This document shows positions 5,117 to 13,458 of a DNA stretch of 41,431 bases, one piece after another. Every line of letters starts with the position of its first letter. Position 1 is the stretch's first letter. A model generated the notes under the pieces. That model made no database searches and had not been told where the DNA came from. It saw nothing but the letters and a program-made list of their open reading frames with translations. Source of the DNA: an uncultured Porphyromonadaceae bacterium (lineage in GTDB: Bacteria; Bacteroidota; Bacteroidia; Bacteroidales; Muribaculaceae); the NCBI GenBank assembly GCA_902461565.1, contig CABPYL010000026.1:1-41431 (forward strand). The letters are read 5' to 3'. The position numbers and the translations under genes were made by a program.

Positions 5117-7660
5117 TCAGCCGCATTTGCTTGTGCCGCAGTTGGTGCATATCAGGCAACCTTCCTGATATACCAGAGTCTCCTGTCCGCAGTTGGGGCA
5201 TACCTGTCCCTTGGCGGTAGTGCCGTTGGGCAGATATTTCTTAAGGGCGCGTTCAACACCCATTTTCCATGTGTTGATGCTCTGTGAATCAAGCTCGAGG
5301 CCGCCTACAAGTTTTAGTACCTGGTCGATAGGCATGCCGTAGCGGAGTACACCGGAGATAAGTTTGGCGTAGTTCCAGAATTCGGGGTTGAATTTGTCGC
5401 TCAGTCCCTCGATGGTGGTCTTATGGCCGCGTTTGTTGATAAATTGGAAGTCGTAGCGTTTGTTCCCGTTCTCGTCCACGGCTTTGATAATCTTGCCGTG
5501 TGTAACGGCTTTGGGGCAGAATATACCGTCCTCGTCGTCGGCGAGGCCTGTGAATATCTCGTAGGGCCGACCGTCCACAAGACCGACGAATGCAATCCAT
5601 TTTTCCTTGTTGTTCTGGAAGCGTACAACATCTGCCTCAAGCTCGATGGGACGTTTCGCCAGAATGGGTGTATGTTCGTGGTTTTCGTCCTTGTCTTTCT
5701 TTTTGTCTTTCTCAATAGCGAGAAGCACACCAGAGCGGGAGCCATCGCGATACACCGTGCATCCTTTGCATCCTGCGTGCCATGCTTCGCGGTAGAGGCT
5801 TTCAACTTCCTGCACGCTGATGTCGGCAGGCAGATTGATGGTTACGGAGATGGAGTGATCCACCCATTTCTGAATCTGTCCCTGCATGCTCACCTTCTCG
5901 TGCCAGTCTATTTCGTTGGCAGTGGCACCAGCGTATGGCGAGTTTGCCACAAGTGCGTCGAGTTCTTCCTGAGAGTAATTCTTTTCGGTGTCGATACCGT
6001 TGGTTTTCATCCATACGAGGAATTTGGGATGATAAACGATGTACTCTTCGAAGGAATCGCCGTTTTCGTCCACGTAATCCACGCGAGCACTTGGGTCGGC
6101 GGCATTGATTTTACGGCGGCGCTTGTATACTGGCATGAATACGGGTTCGATGCCGCTGGATGTCTGCGTCATTATGCTTGTGGTGCCGGTGGGCGCGATG
6201 GTGAGGCAGGCAATGTTGCGGCGTCCGTACTTGGCCATCTTTTCATATAGCGCGGGATCGGCTTCGGCAAGGCGGCGCACAAAAGGATTGTCCTTTTCGC
6301 GCATGGTATCGTAAATTTCGAATGCACCGCGCTGCTGTGCCATTTCTACCGACGAGGCGTACGCGGCCAAAGCGATGTTCTTGTGAACGTCAACCGAGAA
6401 CGCCGTGGCTTCCGGTGTACCGTAGCGCAGCCCTAAGGCCGCCTGCATGTCGCCTTCTGCGGTGGTGCCCAGACCTGTGCGACGTCCTTTAAGTGTCTTT
6501 TTCTGTATTTTGAGCCAAAGGTCGCGTTCAGGCGCACGCACTTCCTCTGGCTCGGGGTCGGATTCTATTTTTTTGAGGATAAGAGCTATTTTCTCCTGTT
6601 CGAGGTCAATTATATCGTCCATAATGCGCTGCGCTTTGCCGACAACCTCGCGCAACTTGCCGAAGTTGAAGCTTGCCTGCGGCGTGAACGGATTTTCCAC
6701 GAAAGAATACAGGTTAATGGCCAACAGGCGACAGCTGTCGTAGGGGCACAGAGGTATTTCTCCACAGGGGTTGGTGGAGATTGTCTCGAAGCCGAGGTCG
6801 GCGTAGCAGTCGGGTACGGATTCGCGGCGTATAGTGTCCCAGAATAGTACACCGGGTTCGGCTGACCTCCACGCATTTGTAACTATCTTGTTCCAAAGCG
6901 CAGCCGCATCGGTTTCCTGGCTGTATTGCGGCTCTTTAGCGTCGATTGGGTACTGCTGGGTGTACGGTCGGCCTTCCTCTACGGCACGCATGAAATCGTC
7001 GTCGATGCGTACGGATACGTTTGCACCGGTAACTTTGCCGGGAGTCATCTTGGCGTCGATGAAACCTTCTGCATCCGGGTGCTTTATGGAAACAGTTAGC
7101 ATCAGGGCTCCTCTACGACCGTCCTGTGCTACCTCGCGCGTGGAGTTGGAGTAGCGCTCCATAAAGGGGACAAGCCCGGTGGAGGTGAGGGCGGAGTTCT
7201 TTACCGGGGCGCCTTTGGGACGCAGATGCGACAGATCGTGTCCCACGCCGCCGCGGCGTTTCATCAGCTGTACCTGTTCCTGGTCGATGCGCATGATTCC
7301 GCCGTAACTGTCCGGCTTGCCGTCGATGCCTACAACAAAACAGTTGGAGAGTGAACCCACCTGAAAATTATTGCCTATGCCGGCCATAGGGCTGCCCTGG
7401 GGCACTACATATCTGAAATGATCCAACAGCCCGAAAATCTCGTCCTCGCTCATAGGCGAGGGGTATTTGTTCTCGATTCGGGCGAGCTCGCGGGCGAGAC
7501 GCCGGTGCATGTCGGCTGGAGTGAGTTCATACAGGTTGCCGTCGGAATCCTTGAGGGCGTATTTGTTCACCCATACCTGTGCGGCAAGCTGGTCGCCGCC
7601 AAAGTAGTCGAGGCTGGCGGCAAGCGCTTGTTCATAGGAATAGTTGTTGTCTGTGGTCAT
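5117..7660 (-). CDS. nrdJ: Adenosylcobalamin-dependent (class II) ribonucleotide reductase
   Basis: An 847-residue class II enzyme that reduces ribonucleotides to deoxyribonucleotides with a thiyl radical generated by adenosylcobalamin. Visible features are the first redox cysteine in GSLSNCFV (Cys107), the KRRGGVGHDLS segment (about 135-145), the thiyl-radical site NPCGE (Cys299, Glu301), APTGTTS (substrate phosphate loop), and a basic linker after the barrel. A TSCPD-type region follows (HGKIIKAVDENG), then a C-terminal zinc-ribbon-like tail CPNCG...CTNCGTSKCG that should carry the shuttling cysteines. It works with no partner subunit and without oxygen, useful for an anaerobe. It has its own promoter (7682-7713) and terminator. 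No cobalamin riboswitch is present in the roughly 120 nt upstream. Confidence 0.95.
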   Translation of the reverse strand: MTTDNNYSYEQALAASLDYFGGDQLAAQVWVNKYALKDSDGNLYELTPADMHRRLARELARIENKYPSPMSEDEIFGLLDHFRYVVPQGSPMAGIGNNFQVGSLSNCFVVGIDGKPDSYGGIMRIDQEQVQLMKRRGGVGHDLSHLRPKGAPVKNSALTSTGLVPFMERYSNSTREVAQDGRRGALMLTVSIKHPDAEGFIDAKMTPGKVTGANVSVRIDDDFMRAVEEGRPYTQQYPIDAKEPQYSQETDAAALWNKIVTNAWRSAEPGVLFWDTIRRESVPDCYADLGFETISTNPCGEIPLCPYDSCRLLAINLYSFVENPFTPQASFNFGKLREVVGKAQRIMDDIIDLEQEKIALILKKIESDPEPEEVRAPERDLWLKIQKKTLKGRRTGLGTTAEGDMQAALGLRYGTPEATAFSVDVHKNIALAAYASSVEMAQQRGAFEIYDTMREKDNPFVRRLAEADPALYEKMAKYGRRNIACLTIAPTGTTSIMTQTSSGIEPVFMPVYKRRRKINAADPSARVDYVDENGDSFEEYIVYHPKFLVWMKTNGIDTEKNYSQEELDALVANSPYAGATANEIDWHEKVSMQGQIQKWVDHSISVTINLPADISVQEVESLYREAWHAGCKGCTVYRDGSRSGVLLAIEKDKKKDKDENHEHTPILAKRPIELEADVVRFQNNKEKWIAFVGLVDGRPYEIFTGLADDEDGIFCPKAVTHGKIIKAVDENGNKRYDFQFINKRGHKTTIEGLSDKFNPEFWNYAKLISGVLRYGMPIDQVLKLVGGLELDSQSINTWKMGVERALKKYLPNGTTAKGQVCPNCGQETLVYQEGCLICTNCGTSKCG

Positions 7661-7681
7661 GATTTATGGTTTATTCTTTGG

Positions 7682-7713
7682 CAAAGTTGGCAATTATTCT
7701 GCTAACGGCCAAA
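7682..7713 (-). promoter_or_regulatory. Bacteroidetes-type promoter for nrdJ
   Basis: On the minus strand TTTG (7710-7713) is followed by 20 bp and then CAACTTTG (7682-7689), one mismatch from TAnnTTTG. The start codon is about 20 nt downstream, so the leader is short and has no room for a riboswitch. Confidence 0.65.
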
Positions 7714-7781
7714 ATCCCGCATGGCAAATGTTGTCTTTTGTTGATAACTTTTTTACTCGTCGATAAAAGACAAAAAATAAA

Positions 7782-7809
7782 AGCGGACAACTTTTTCAAG
7801 TTATCCGCT
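7782..7809 (-). terminator. Strong terminator after the OmpA lipoprotein gene
   Basis: A 12-bp stem AGCGGATAACTT with AAGTTGTCCGCT (one T-G wobble, loop GAAA) on the minus strand is followed by TTTATTTTTTG. It lies 20 nt after the stop codon at 7830 and insulates nrdJ. Confidence 0.88.
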
Positions 7810-7829
7810 GTAAAAGTTTTCGTAAAAAA

Positions 7830-8534
7830 TTATTTGAGAGTTCCGGCCTCGGCCTGCTGGATCATTTCTTTGTCGGCGGAGATGTATATTTCCACGCGGC
7901 GGTTCTGGGCGCGGCCTTCAGGAGTATCGTTGGAGGCGATATAATCGGCCATAGGCACACCCTGTGCGGAGAGGCGTGTTGCGGCGACGCCAGCGTTGGC
8001 CAGATAGCTCAGCACAGCCTCGGCGCGTTCGTTGGACAGTTTCTCGTTAACGGCGAAAGAACCGGTATTATCCGTGTAGCCGTAGATCTGTACGTTAGTG
8101 TTGGGGTTGTTTTTCAGCGAAGTGGCAAAACGTGTAAGGTCAGCTTTTGCCTGGCTGTTGAGTGTGTATTTACCGGTGGGGAAGAGGATTCCGCCGTCGA
8201 AAGTAACCTTGATTGCCTGAAGACCGTTCTGGTCGGTTGTCTGTTCTACCTTTGCCTGTGATCCGAGCTGCTGCTCCAGTTCTTTCTGCTGCTTGTCCAT
8301 CTTGTTGCCTATAAGGGCACCTGCGCCTGCGCCTACAGCAGCACCCACCGCAGAGCCGATACCAGCGCCTTTGCCGCCGCCGATAAGGGCGCCGATGCCT
8401 GCACCAAGGGCAGCGCCGCCGCCGCCGCCGATAAGGGCGCCTTTGCCGGTTTTTGTCATGGAAGAACATCCGCATTCGCCTACGAGCATGCCTGCGGCAA
8501 GTACGCCAATAAGTAATCCTTTAAATAGTTTCAT
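7830..8534 (-). CDS. OmpA-family lipoprotein with glycine-zipper domain
   Basis: A 234-residue envelope protein. Residues 1-20 are a signal peptide ending near MLVGECGCSS. Either Cys21 or Cys23 could be the lipidated residue, though neither fits the lipobox perfectly. Residues ~32-78 are a glycine-zipper region (GALIGGGGGAALGAG, then GKGAGIGSAVGAAVG). A short coiled segment KMDKQQKELEQQL leads to the OmpA C-terminal peptidoglycan-binding domain (about 115-220), with YGYTDNTG, NEKLSNERAEAVLSYL and AQNRRVEIYI; the conserved Asp and Arg that bind diaminopimelate are present. It probably anchors the outer membrane to peptidoglycan. The nearby 48-aa gene lies 40 nt upstream and could be cotranscribed. 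A strong terminator follows. Confidence 0.93.
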   Translation of the reverse strand: MKLFKGLLIGVLAAGMLVGECGCSSMTKTGKGALIGGGGGAALGAGIGALIGGGKGAGIGSAVGAAVGAGAGALIGNKMDKQQKELEQQLGSQAKVEQTTDQNGLQAIKVTFDGGILFPTGKYTLNSQAKADLTRFATSLKNNPNTNVQIYGYTDNTGSFAVNEKLSNERAEAVLSYLANAGVAATRLSAQGVPMADYIASNDTPEGRAQNRRVEIYISADKEMIQQAEAGTLK

Positions 8535-8574
8535 CGTGTTTTATATTTTTTAGTTATGTTATTTAATATAACGT

Positions 8575-8721
8575 TCAGTTACGCGGATTATTGTTGAGAA
8601 GTTTTGTTTCCTGATCTACGAGGTGCTGTCCGGCTTTGTTTCCGTCAGCTTTGTCAATCTCGGCACCGGGATAGTTTTTCTGGGCGTATTCTTTCTCGCT
8701 TTTAGTGGTTTTCTTGTTCAT
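8575..8721 (-). CDS. Conserved-looking small hydrophilic protein, 48 aa
   Basis: Reads MNKKTTKSEKEYAQKNYPG...HLVDQETKLLNNNPRN. It is highly charged with no signal peptide or membrane segment. The NNNPRN end and the YPG/ID/D spacing resemble a small hypothetical protein I recall from other Muribaculaceae-like genomes, but I cannot name a family. It starts with ATG and ends with TGA, 40 nt upstream of the OmpA lipoprotein start and after the hairpin at 8758-8777, so it probably leads that two-gene unit. Its codon pattern is like its neighbours. Confidence 0.7.
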   Translation of the reverse strand: MNKKTTKSEKEYAQKNYPGAEIDKADGNKAGQHLVDQETKLLNNNPRN

Positions 8722-8757
8722 ATCAGACAGATTTAATAGTTATTAAAAACAATACGT

Positions 8758-8777
8758 ACTGCCGGATAAACCGGAGT
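8758..8777 (-). terminator. Hairpin downstream of engB
   Basis: On the minus strand ACTCCGG pairs with CCGG-C-AGT (one bulge, loop TTTAT), followed by ATTGTTTTTAAT. It lies about 33 nt after the engB stop and may end the long 27.7-8.8 kb transcription unit. Confidence 0.6.
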
Positions 8778-8809
8778 TCCGTCATGATATGAAAACGCCT
8801 CGATAGCTA

Positions 8810-9424
8810 TCATTGTTCGTTATCGCCCAGTGGCAGCCGGTTCATCTGTGCGATATAGTCGAGTATTGCGTTGCGGCCGCGTTTATCTTCGCTTGAGGTC
8901 TGGAAAACTGGGGGAAGTTCCTCCCATGTCTCCAACAGTTTTTCGCAGTATGCGGCCACATTGCGTTCGCCGGCAACGGAGCCGAGCTTGTCCATCTTTG
9001 TGAACACAATGCTGAAAGGCACACCGTTCTCGCCCAGCCATTCCATGAACTCAAGATCTATTTTTTGCGGTTCAAGCCGGCTGTCGACCAGCACAAACAG
9101 GTTGGTCATCTGCGCGCGGTTGAGAATATAGTTCTTTATTATCGCTTCCAGCCGGTCGCGGTCGGCCTTGCTGCGGCGGGCATAGCCGTATCCGGGAAGG
9201 TCTACGATATACCACTGGTCGTTGATAAGAAAATGGTTGATAAGCATGGTCTTGCCGGGGGTCGCGGATGTCATTGCCAGACCTTTGCGGCCGGTGAGCA
9301 TGTTGATTAGCGACGATTTTCCTACATTGGAGCGGCCGATAAAGGCGTATTCATGCTTTTTATCGTCAGGACAACGGCGGTAGTCGCTGTTGCTTATTAC
9401 AAATCGTGCGGTGTTTATTATCAT
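8810..9424 (-). CDS. engB: Ribosome biogenesis GTP-binding protein EngB (YihA/YsxC)
   Basis: A 204-residue TrmE-Era-EngA-like GTPase needed for large ribosomal subunit assembly. The G motifs are clear: G1 GRSNVGKSS, G2 within TSATPGKT, G3 DLPGYG, G4 TKMD, and a G5-like TSSEDKRG. I start it at the ATG at 9424 (MIINTARFVIS), which gives the normal family N-terminus. The same frame has an upstream start at 9457 that would add eleven residues (MLIVINKKETR) not typical of the family. It follows the helicase-exonuclease gene by about 39 nt and could be the last gene of that run, although an essential gene may also have its own promoter. Confidence 0.95.
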   Translation of the reverse strand: MIINTARFVISNSDYRRCPDDKKHEYAFIGRSNVGKSSLINMLTGRKGLAMTSATPGKTMLINHFLINDQWYIVDLPGYGYARRSKADRDRLEAIIKNYILNRAQMTNLFVLVDSRLEPQKIDLEFMEWLGENGVPFSIVFTKMDKLGSVAGERNVAAYCEKLLETWEELPPVFQTSSEDKRGRNAILDYIAQMNRLPLGDNEQ

Positions 9425-9463
9425 TCTTGTTTCTTTTTTATTTATAACAATCAGCAAAAGGAA

Positions 9464-11956
9464 TCAGTTATCGTTTGCATGGGAAATCCAGGCCAGTGAG
9501 GTTATTCTGTCTTTAGCGAGTGTCCCAAGAGTGCGGAAACGGGGAAGGATGGACAGCAGCGGGCCGTACGGGCTGCTGCGCATGCCTATGGCCAGGCGCT
9601 TCTTGGCCCTGGAAAGAGCAACGTACAGTAGCCGGATACTGTCGCCGTCGGTACTGCAAGTGGTTGTGGCATCATAAATCACAACGCCGGGCATCTCCAG
9701 TCCCTTGGCTTTGTGGACAGTCATTATGCTTACAGGTTCGCGTACAATGCCATTGGCAAACAAATCGGATTCGTTATACGTAAGCAACTCATACAGATGA
9801 TTGTCCAACTGATAGCGGAAGCCGGATCCCGAAGCCGAATTCGCGACTTCCCGTTCAATAAGTGCCGTTACATAGTCGAGCCGTTCAATGGTATTGCAGT
9901 GTCCATTTGTGTAGAACCATTCCGCGGCATTCTTTATCGCTTCGGTCAAAGAACCGCCCGGCGAGAAATATGCCTGGCGCCAGTTGTTGTAGAATTCGCT
10001 GTAGGCAATACGGATTTTGCGTGCTATTTTCTGTATGCCGGGGCTGCGGTGGATATAGTTGCACGAAGCCATAAAAGGCTGCCCCTCGATGTACAGCCGC
10101 TCGAGTAGTCGGGCAGTCGCAAGACAGTCGTCGCCGGCAAGATGGCTGTTTACCCCTTCAACATTAAAAATGGAAAGCAGATCTTCAAGATGGTAGCTGT
10201 TCTGCCGAGGCAGCAGCAGACGTGCCAGTTCGAGCGTGTCGATTGCCGGGGTGGAGTAGTGGAAAATACGGTCTGGCCGGACGTTTGTACGTCTTGAAAT
10301 ATTGTTGTTTATTATCGCTTTGTCGAAGTCGATGTTGTGTCCGGCAAGTATAGCGTTGTCTCCTATGTATGCCCGAAAACGCCCGAAGGCCTCTTCCGGC
10401 GGCAGTTTTGTGGCTTTATTATAGACATCTGCCATTGGGTTCGGTTTCCCGTCGGCCAATGTTTTTGGCAACTCTCTGTCCGATTCAATAAAAACTTCAA
10501 AATTGCTATCCGGTACAATCTTTCCCCGGTACATGCGTACTGCGGCTATCTGAACCACATCATCCGTGAATATGTCGGTTCCCGTTGTCTCGGTATCGAA
10601 AACAATAACGTCGGTATCTTCTGCGCTGAATGCCTCGTGCAGTCGCAGGAGAACTCCAGGTTCGTCGATGTTCAGCAGTTCCACAGGATTGATAGCTTGC
10701 CGGTGCAAGTCGCTCACCACTGTGCGGGCGTTTGCAAGAGTGCGGACGGCATTTGTCTGATAAAGAATTCTTGCCCATGCTTCGGTTTGCAGCGGGTTGC
10801 GCACTATCGCAAGATGCGACCACACCGTTTTGAACGGAACCTGATGGAAAAGGTCGTCGCGCGAGATCTGAAAATGGCGAATTCCCAAAGAATCGAAGAA
10901 GTGGGACAGGCGGTTGCCTTCCACGTTTGTGCGCACAAGCACTGCTGTGTTTTCTCCCGGAAATTCCCGGGTCCATTTCAGGGCATAATATGCCGCCAGT
11001 GCCTGCAACTCATTTTCCGTGCCTTCGTATGCAGTGAGGCTGCCGGCTGCGTCGGAAATATCAGTGGCTTTTGGCAGAAATTCCTGCGGAATATTCAGCC
11101 ATTTCAGTGCAACTTCATTGCATACGTCCACCAGATATGATGGCGAGCGGTAGTTACGCTGAAGCCGGTATATATTGTTTCCTGCTTTCCCTTTAAGCCA
11201 GTCCATTGCTGGCCCTCCGGCTCCGGCGAACCGGAAAATTGCCTGTTGTTCGTCGCCGAAGTATAATTTTGTGCATCCGGTAGCGGCGAGCAACTCCACG
11301 ATGCCGAGCTGAAGCGGCGTCATGTCCTGCACTTCATCTACCTGAATCCAGTCGTAAGCACTCTTCTGCAGTATGCGGGAATCACCAGTATTTAGGAAGT
11401 GATATGCAAGAAGCAGGATATCGTCGAAGTCGACAAAATGATTCTCCTCCTGATAGCGTCGGTATTCGGCTATGCGGGAATAGTCGGTGTCGGAAAGTCC
11501 TCCGGCAGGCGTCCTGACAACAATCGGCGGGAAATCATGATCCATTGAGAAAACATAAGCTTTTTTCTTCATAAAATCGCGTATATCCCGTTCGTATCTC
11601 AGCCCAAGAGTGTCTGCGAAGAATTCGAGCTGGTCTTCCTCGTCGAGAACGCTTGTGTTTTCGTCCACAAGGTTGTTGGTAATCAGAAAACCCAGACAGA
11701 AGCGATGAATGTTGCCAATAAAAAGATTATCCGGACTGCAGCCCAGATAATCCTCTATGCGCGCACGCATTTCGCGGGCGGCGCGATTCGTAAAAGTAAC
11801 GCACAGCATACGCTCGAACGGAACTCGGTGCACCGAGGCGGCATGATATACACGGCGTGCAAGAATATGGGTTTTGCCGCAGCCGGGACCTGCCAGTACA
11901 AGGGCCGTGGTGCCGAAAGATTCGATTATGCGCTGTTGCTGCTTGTCCTCAATCAT
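9464..11956 (-). CDS. UvrD-like helicase with an embedded DnaQ-type 3'-5' exonuclease
   Basis: An 830-residue fusion. Helicase motifs: Walker A AGPGCGKT (22-29), motif Ia VTFTNRAA, motif II DEVQD (207-211), motif III FGDEQQAIFRF (233-243), motif IV LQRNYRSP. An exonuclease domain then interrupts the helicase at about 448-622, with ExoI FDTETTG (453-459), ExoII GHNIDFD (539-545) and ExoIII HLAGDD (605-610), all acidic residues intact. Helicase motifs V and VI resume at 746-785 (TVHKAKGLEMP, LLYVALSRAKKRL). Both activities therefore look functional, suggesting a DNA repair or end-processing role in which unwinding is coupled to 3'-end degradation. The start at 11956 lies 5 nt from the esterase stop. 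It is within the salvage operon by position but has no obvious link to it. Confidence 0.92.
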   Translation of the reverse strand: MIEDKQQQRIIESFGTTALVLAGPGCGKTHILARRVYHAASVHRVPFERMLCVTFTNRAAREMRARIEDYLGCSPDNLFIGNIHRFCLGFLITNNLVDENTSVLDEEDQLEFFADTLGLRYERDIRDFMKKKAYVFSMDHDFPPIVVRTPAGGLSDTDYSRIAEYRRYQEENHFVDFDDILLLAYHFLNTGDSRILQKSAYDWIQVDEVQDMTPLQLGIVELLAATGCTKLYFGDEQQAIFRFAGAGGPAMDWLKGKAGNNIYRLQRNYRSPSYLVDVCNEVALKWLNIPQEFLPKATDISDAAGSLTAYEGTENELQALAAYYALKWTREFPGENTAVLVRTNVEGNRLSHFFDSLGIRHFQISRDDLFHQVPFKTVWSHLAIVRNPLQTEAWARILYQTNAVRTLANARTVVSDLHRQAINPVELLNIDEPGVLLRLHEAFSAEDTDVIVFDTETTGTDIFTDDVVQIAAVRMYRGKIVPDSNFEVFIESDRELPKTLADGKPNPMADVYNKATKLPPEEAFGRFRAYIGDNAILAGHNIDFDKAIINNNISRRTNVRPDRIFHYSTPAIDTLELARLLLPRQNSYHLEDLLSIFNVEGVNSHLAGDDCLATARLLERLYIEGQPFMASCNYIHRSPGIQKIARKIRIAYSEFYNNWRQAYFSPGGSLTEAIKNAAEWFYTNGHCNTIERLDYVTALIEREVANSASGSGFRYQLDNHLYELLTYNESDLFANGIVREPVSIMTVHKAKGLEMPGVVIYDATTTCSTDGDSIRLLYVALSRAKKRLAIGMRSSPYGPLLSILPRFRTLGTLAKDRITSLAWISHANDN

Positions 11957-11961
11957 ATTGT

Positions 11962-12618
11962 TCAGCGACTCAGGTAGGGCAGCAGTGCTTCTTTCCAGAT
12001 AAGATACCCTGGTCCGAGCAGGTGTAGCCCGTCGTTGGTAAGATCGGAACGGAGATTGCCATTTTCATCGCAGAACAGAGGATAGAGGTTGATGAACGGA
12101 ACACCGCGCTCCCCGGCACCTTTTGCAAGAAGTGCGTTGGTGTCGCGGATAACCTGTTCCTTATCCTTCATGCGGCTGTATACGCCGAAACTGTTGTTTA
12201 TCGGGAGCAGCGATTGCAGATACAGCTGGGTGGCCGGTGTCTCACGCCGAATTCTGTCGACAAGTTCTAAAACCAGAGTGGCGATACTGTCGGCAGAAAG
12301 ATTGTGGCTCACATCATTCGCCCCCGCCAGGAGGAAAATCTTGGCAGGATGTCCCGACGTTACGGAAGAAAGCCGGTTGGAGATGTCGTCGGTAGTATCA
12401 CCGTTGATGCCGCGGTTGAGCACATTGGGCATACCGAGCAACTCGTGCCACTCGCATCCGTGTGTAAGACTGTTGCCGAGCATCACAATGGAGGTGGTGT
12501 CGGGTACAACAGTCTCGAAGAAGCTGGCGCGTTGGTAGTGCAGTGGCACAGGTTTTTCGGCCGCCGACGTAAAAGTCGTGACTGCCGCGAGCACCGCTGC
12601 AAGGAAAAACTTGTTCAT
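11962..12618 (-). CDS. Exported SGNH/GDSL-family esterase
   Basis: A 218-residue protein with a signal peptide (MNKFFLAAVLAAVTTFTSAA) and the SGNH hydrolase blocks: block I GNSLTHG with the nucleophile Ser, block II Gly in NRGINGDTT, block III LLAGANDV with Asn, and block V DGLHLLGPGY with Asp and His. It should be a periplasmic esterase or deacetylase. Its start overlaps the murQ stop by one base (TAATG), so it is coupled to MurNAc catabolism. An attractive role is removal of O-acetyl groups from MurNAc or muropeptides before import, but that is inference from context only. The family also covers sialate and xylan deacetylases. Confidence 0.88.
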   Translation of the reverse strand: MNKFFLAAVLAAVTTFTSAAEKPVPLHYQRASFFETVVPDTTSIVMLGNSLTHGCEWHELLGMPNVLNRGINGDTTDDISNRLSSVTSGHPAKIFLLAGANDVSHNLSADSIATLVLELVDRIRRETPATQLYLQSLLPINNSFGVYSRMKDKEQVIRDTNALLAKGAGERGVPFINLYPLFCDENGNLRSDLTNDGLHLLGPGYLIWKEALLPYLSR

Positions 12619-13445
12619 TAGGCTTGTGCTTCGTTGGAACGATATGCCTCTACAGCTTTCTTTACTGAGCCGTGCATAAGCAGCAGGCGGCGGGCGTCGT
12701 CGTATTCAAGACCGAGTTCGTCAACAAGCATGCGTGTGCCGCGGTCTACCAGTTTGGCATTGGTAAGCTGCATGTTCACCATCTTGTTGCCTTTTACTCG
12801 GCCCATCTGAATCATTACCGAGGTGGTAATCATATTGCATATCATCTTTTGGCCTGTACCGCTCTTCATGCGCGAGCTACCGGTAACGTATTCCGGACCT
12901 ACAATCATTTCTATTGCGATGTCGGCGGCCTGCGAGATGGGGGCGTCCGGGTTTGAGGTGATTGCGGCAGTGAGGATGCCGTGTTTACGGCATTCCTCGA
13001 GTGCGCCGATCACATATGGGGTAGTTCCCGAGGCTGCGATACCGATAACAGTATCGAGGTCGTTGATGTTATATTTTTCGAGGTCGTGCCAGCCTTGCAG
13101 TTTGTCGTCTTCGGCATTCTCCACGGGGTTACGCAGGGCGGTATCGCCGCCGGCGATAAGACCGATAACCCAGGTGGGTTCCATGCCGAATGTCGGTGGG
13201 ATTTCGGAAGCATCGAGCACGCCGAGTCGGCCGGATGTACCGGCACCCATGTAAAAAATACGGCCGCCGCGTTTCATGCGGGAAACAATCTGGGTTACGA
13301 GTTTCTCAATGGCCGGAATTGCTTTTTCTACTGCAAATGCCACCTTTTTGTCCTCGGTATTTATCTCGTGAAGAATTTCTCCGACACTTTTCTTTTCAAG
13401 GTCGTTGTAGAGCGAAGGTTGTTCGCTGATTTTTACAAATGCCAT
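12618..13445 (-). CDS. murQ: N-acetylmuramic acid 6-phosphate etherase
   Basis: A 275-residue MurQ. The enzyme cleaves the D-lactyl ether of MurNAc-6-phosphate in the cytoplasm to give GlcNAc-6-phosphate and D-lactate. The SIS sugar-isomerase domain carries GAGTSGRLGVLDASEIPPTFG (shown in parts: GAGTSGR, DASEIPPTFG). Glu81 and Glu112 (in VENAEDD) match the two catalytic glutamates described in the E. coli enzyme. The C-terminus (QLTNAKLVDRGTRML, EYDDARRLLLMHG) also matches. It lies 13 nt after the kinase that should supply its substrate and is overlapped by the esterase gene. The length is slightly shorter than the ~300 residues of proteobacterial MurQ. Confidence 0.96.
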   Translation of the reverse strand: MAFVKISEQPSLYNDLEKKSVGEILHEINTEDKKVAFAVEKAIPAIEKLVTQIVSRMKRGGRIFYMGAGTSGRLGVLDASEIPPTFGMEPTWVIGLIAGGDTALRNPVENAEDDKLQGWHDLEKYNINDLDTVIGIAASGTTPYVIGALEECRKHGILTAAITSNPDAPISQAADIAIEMIVGPEYVTGSSRMKSGTGQKMICNMITTSVMIQMGRVKGNKMVNMQLTNAKLVDRGTRMLVDELGLEYDDARRLLLMHGSVKKAVEAYRSNEAQA

Positions 13446-13458
13446 ATGCTTGACGTAA

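Noticed and set aside
7661..7781. Cobalamin riboswitch upstream of nrdJ
   Set aside because: The stretch is short and shows no riboswitch core; a promoter with a ~20-nt leader explains it.
8293..8553. Plus-strand proline/alanine-rich frame over the glycine-zipper region
   Set aside because: It is the antisense reading of the glycine-rich repeats of the OmpA lipoprotein.
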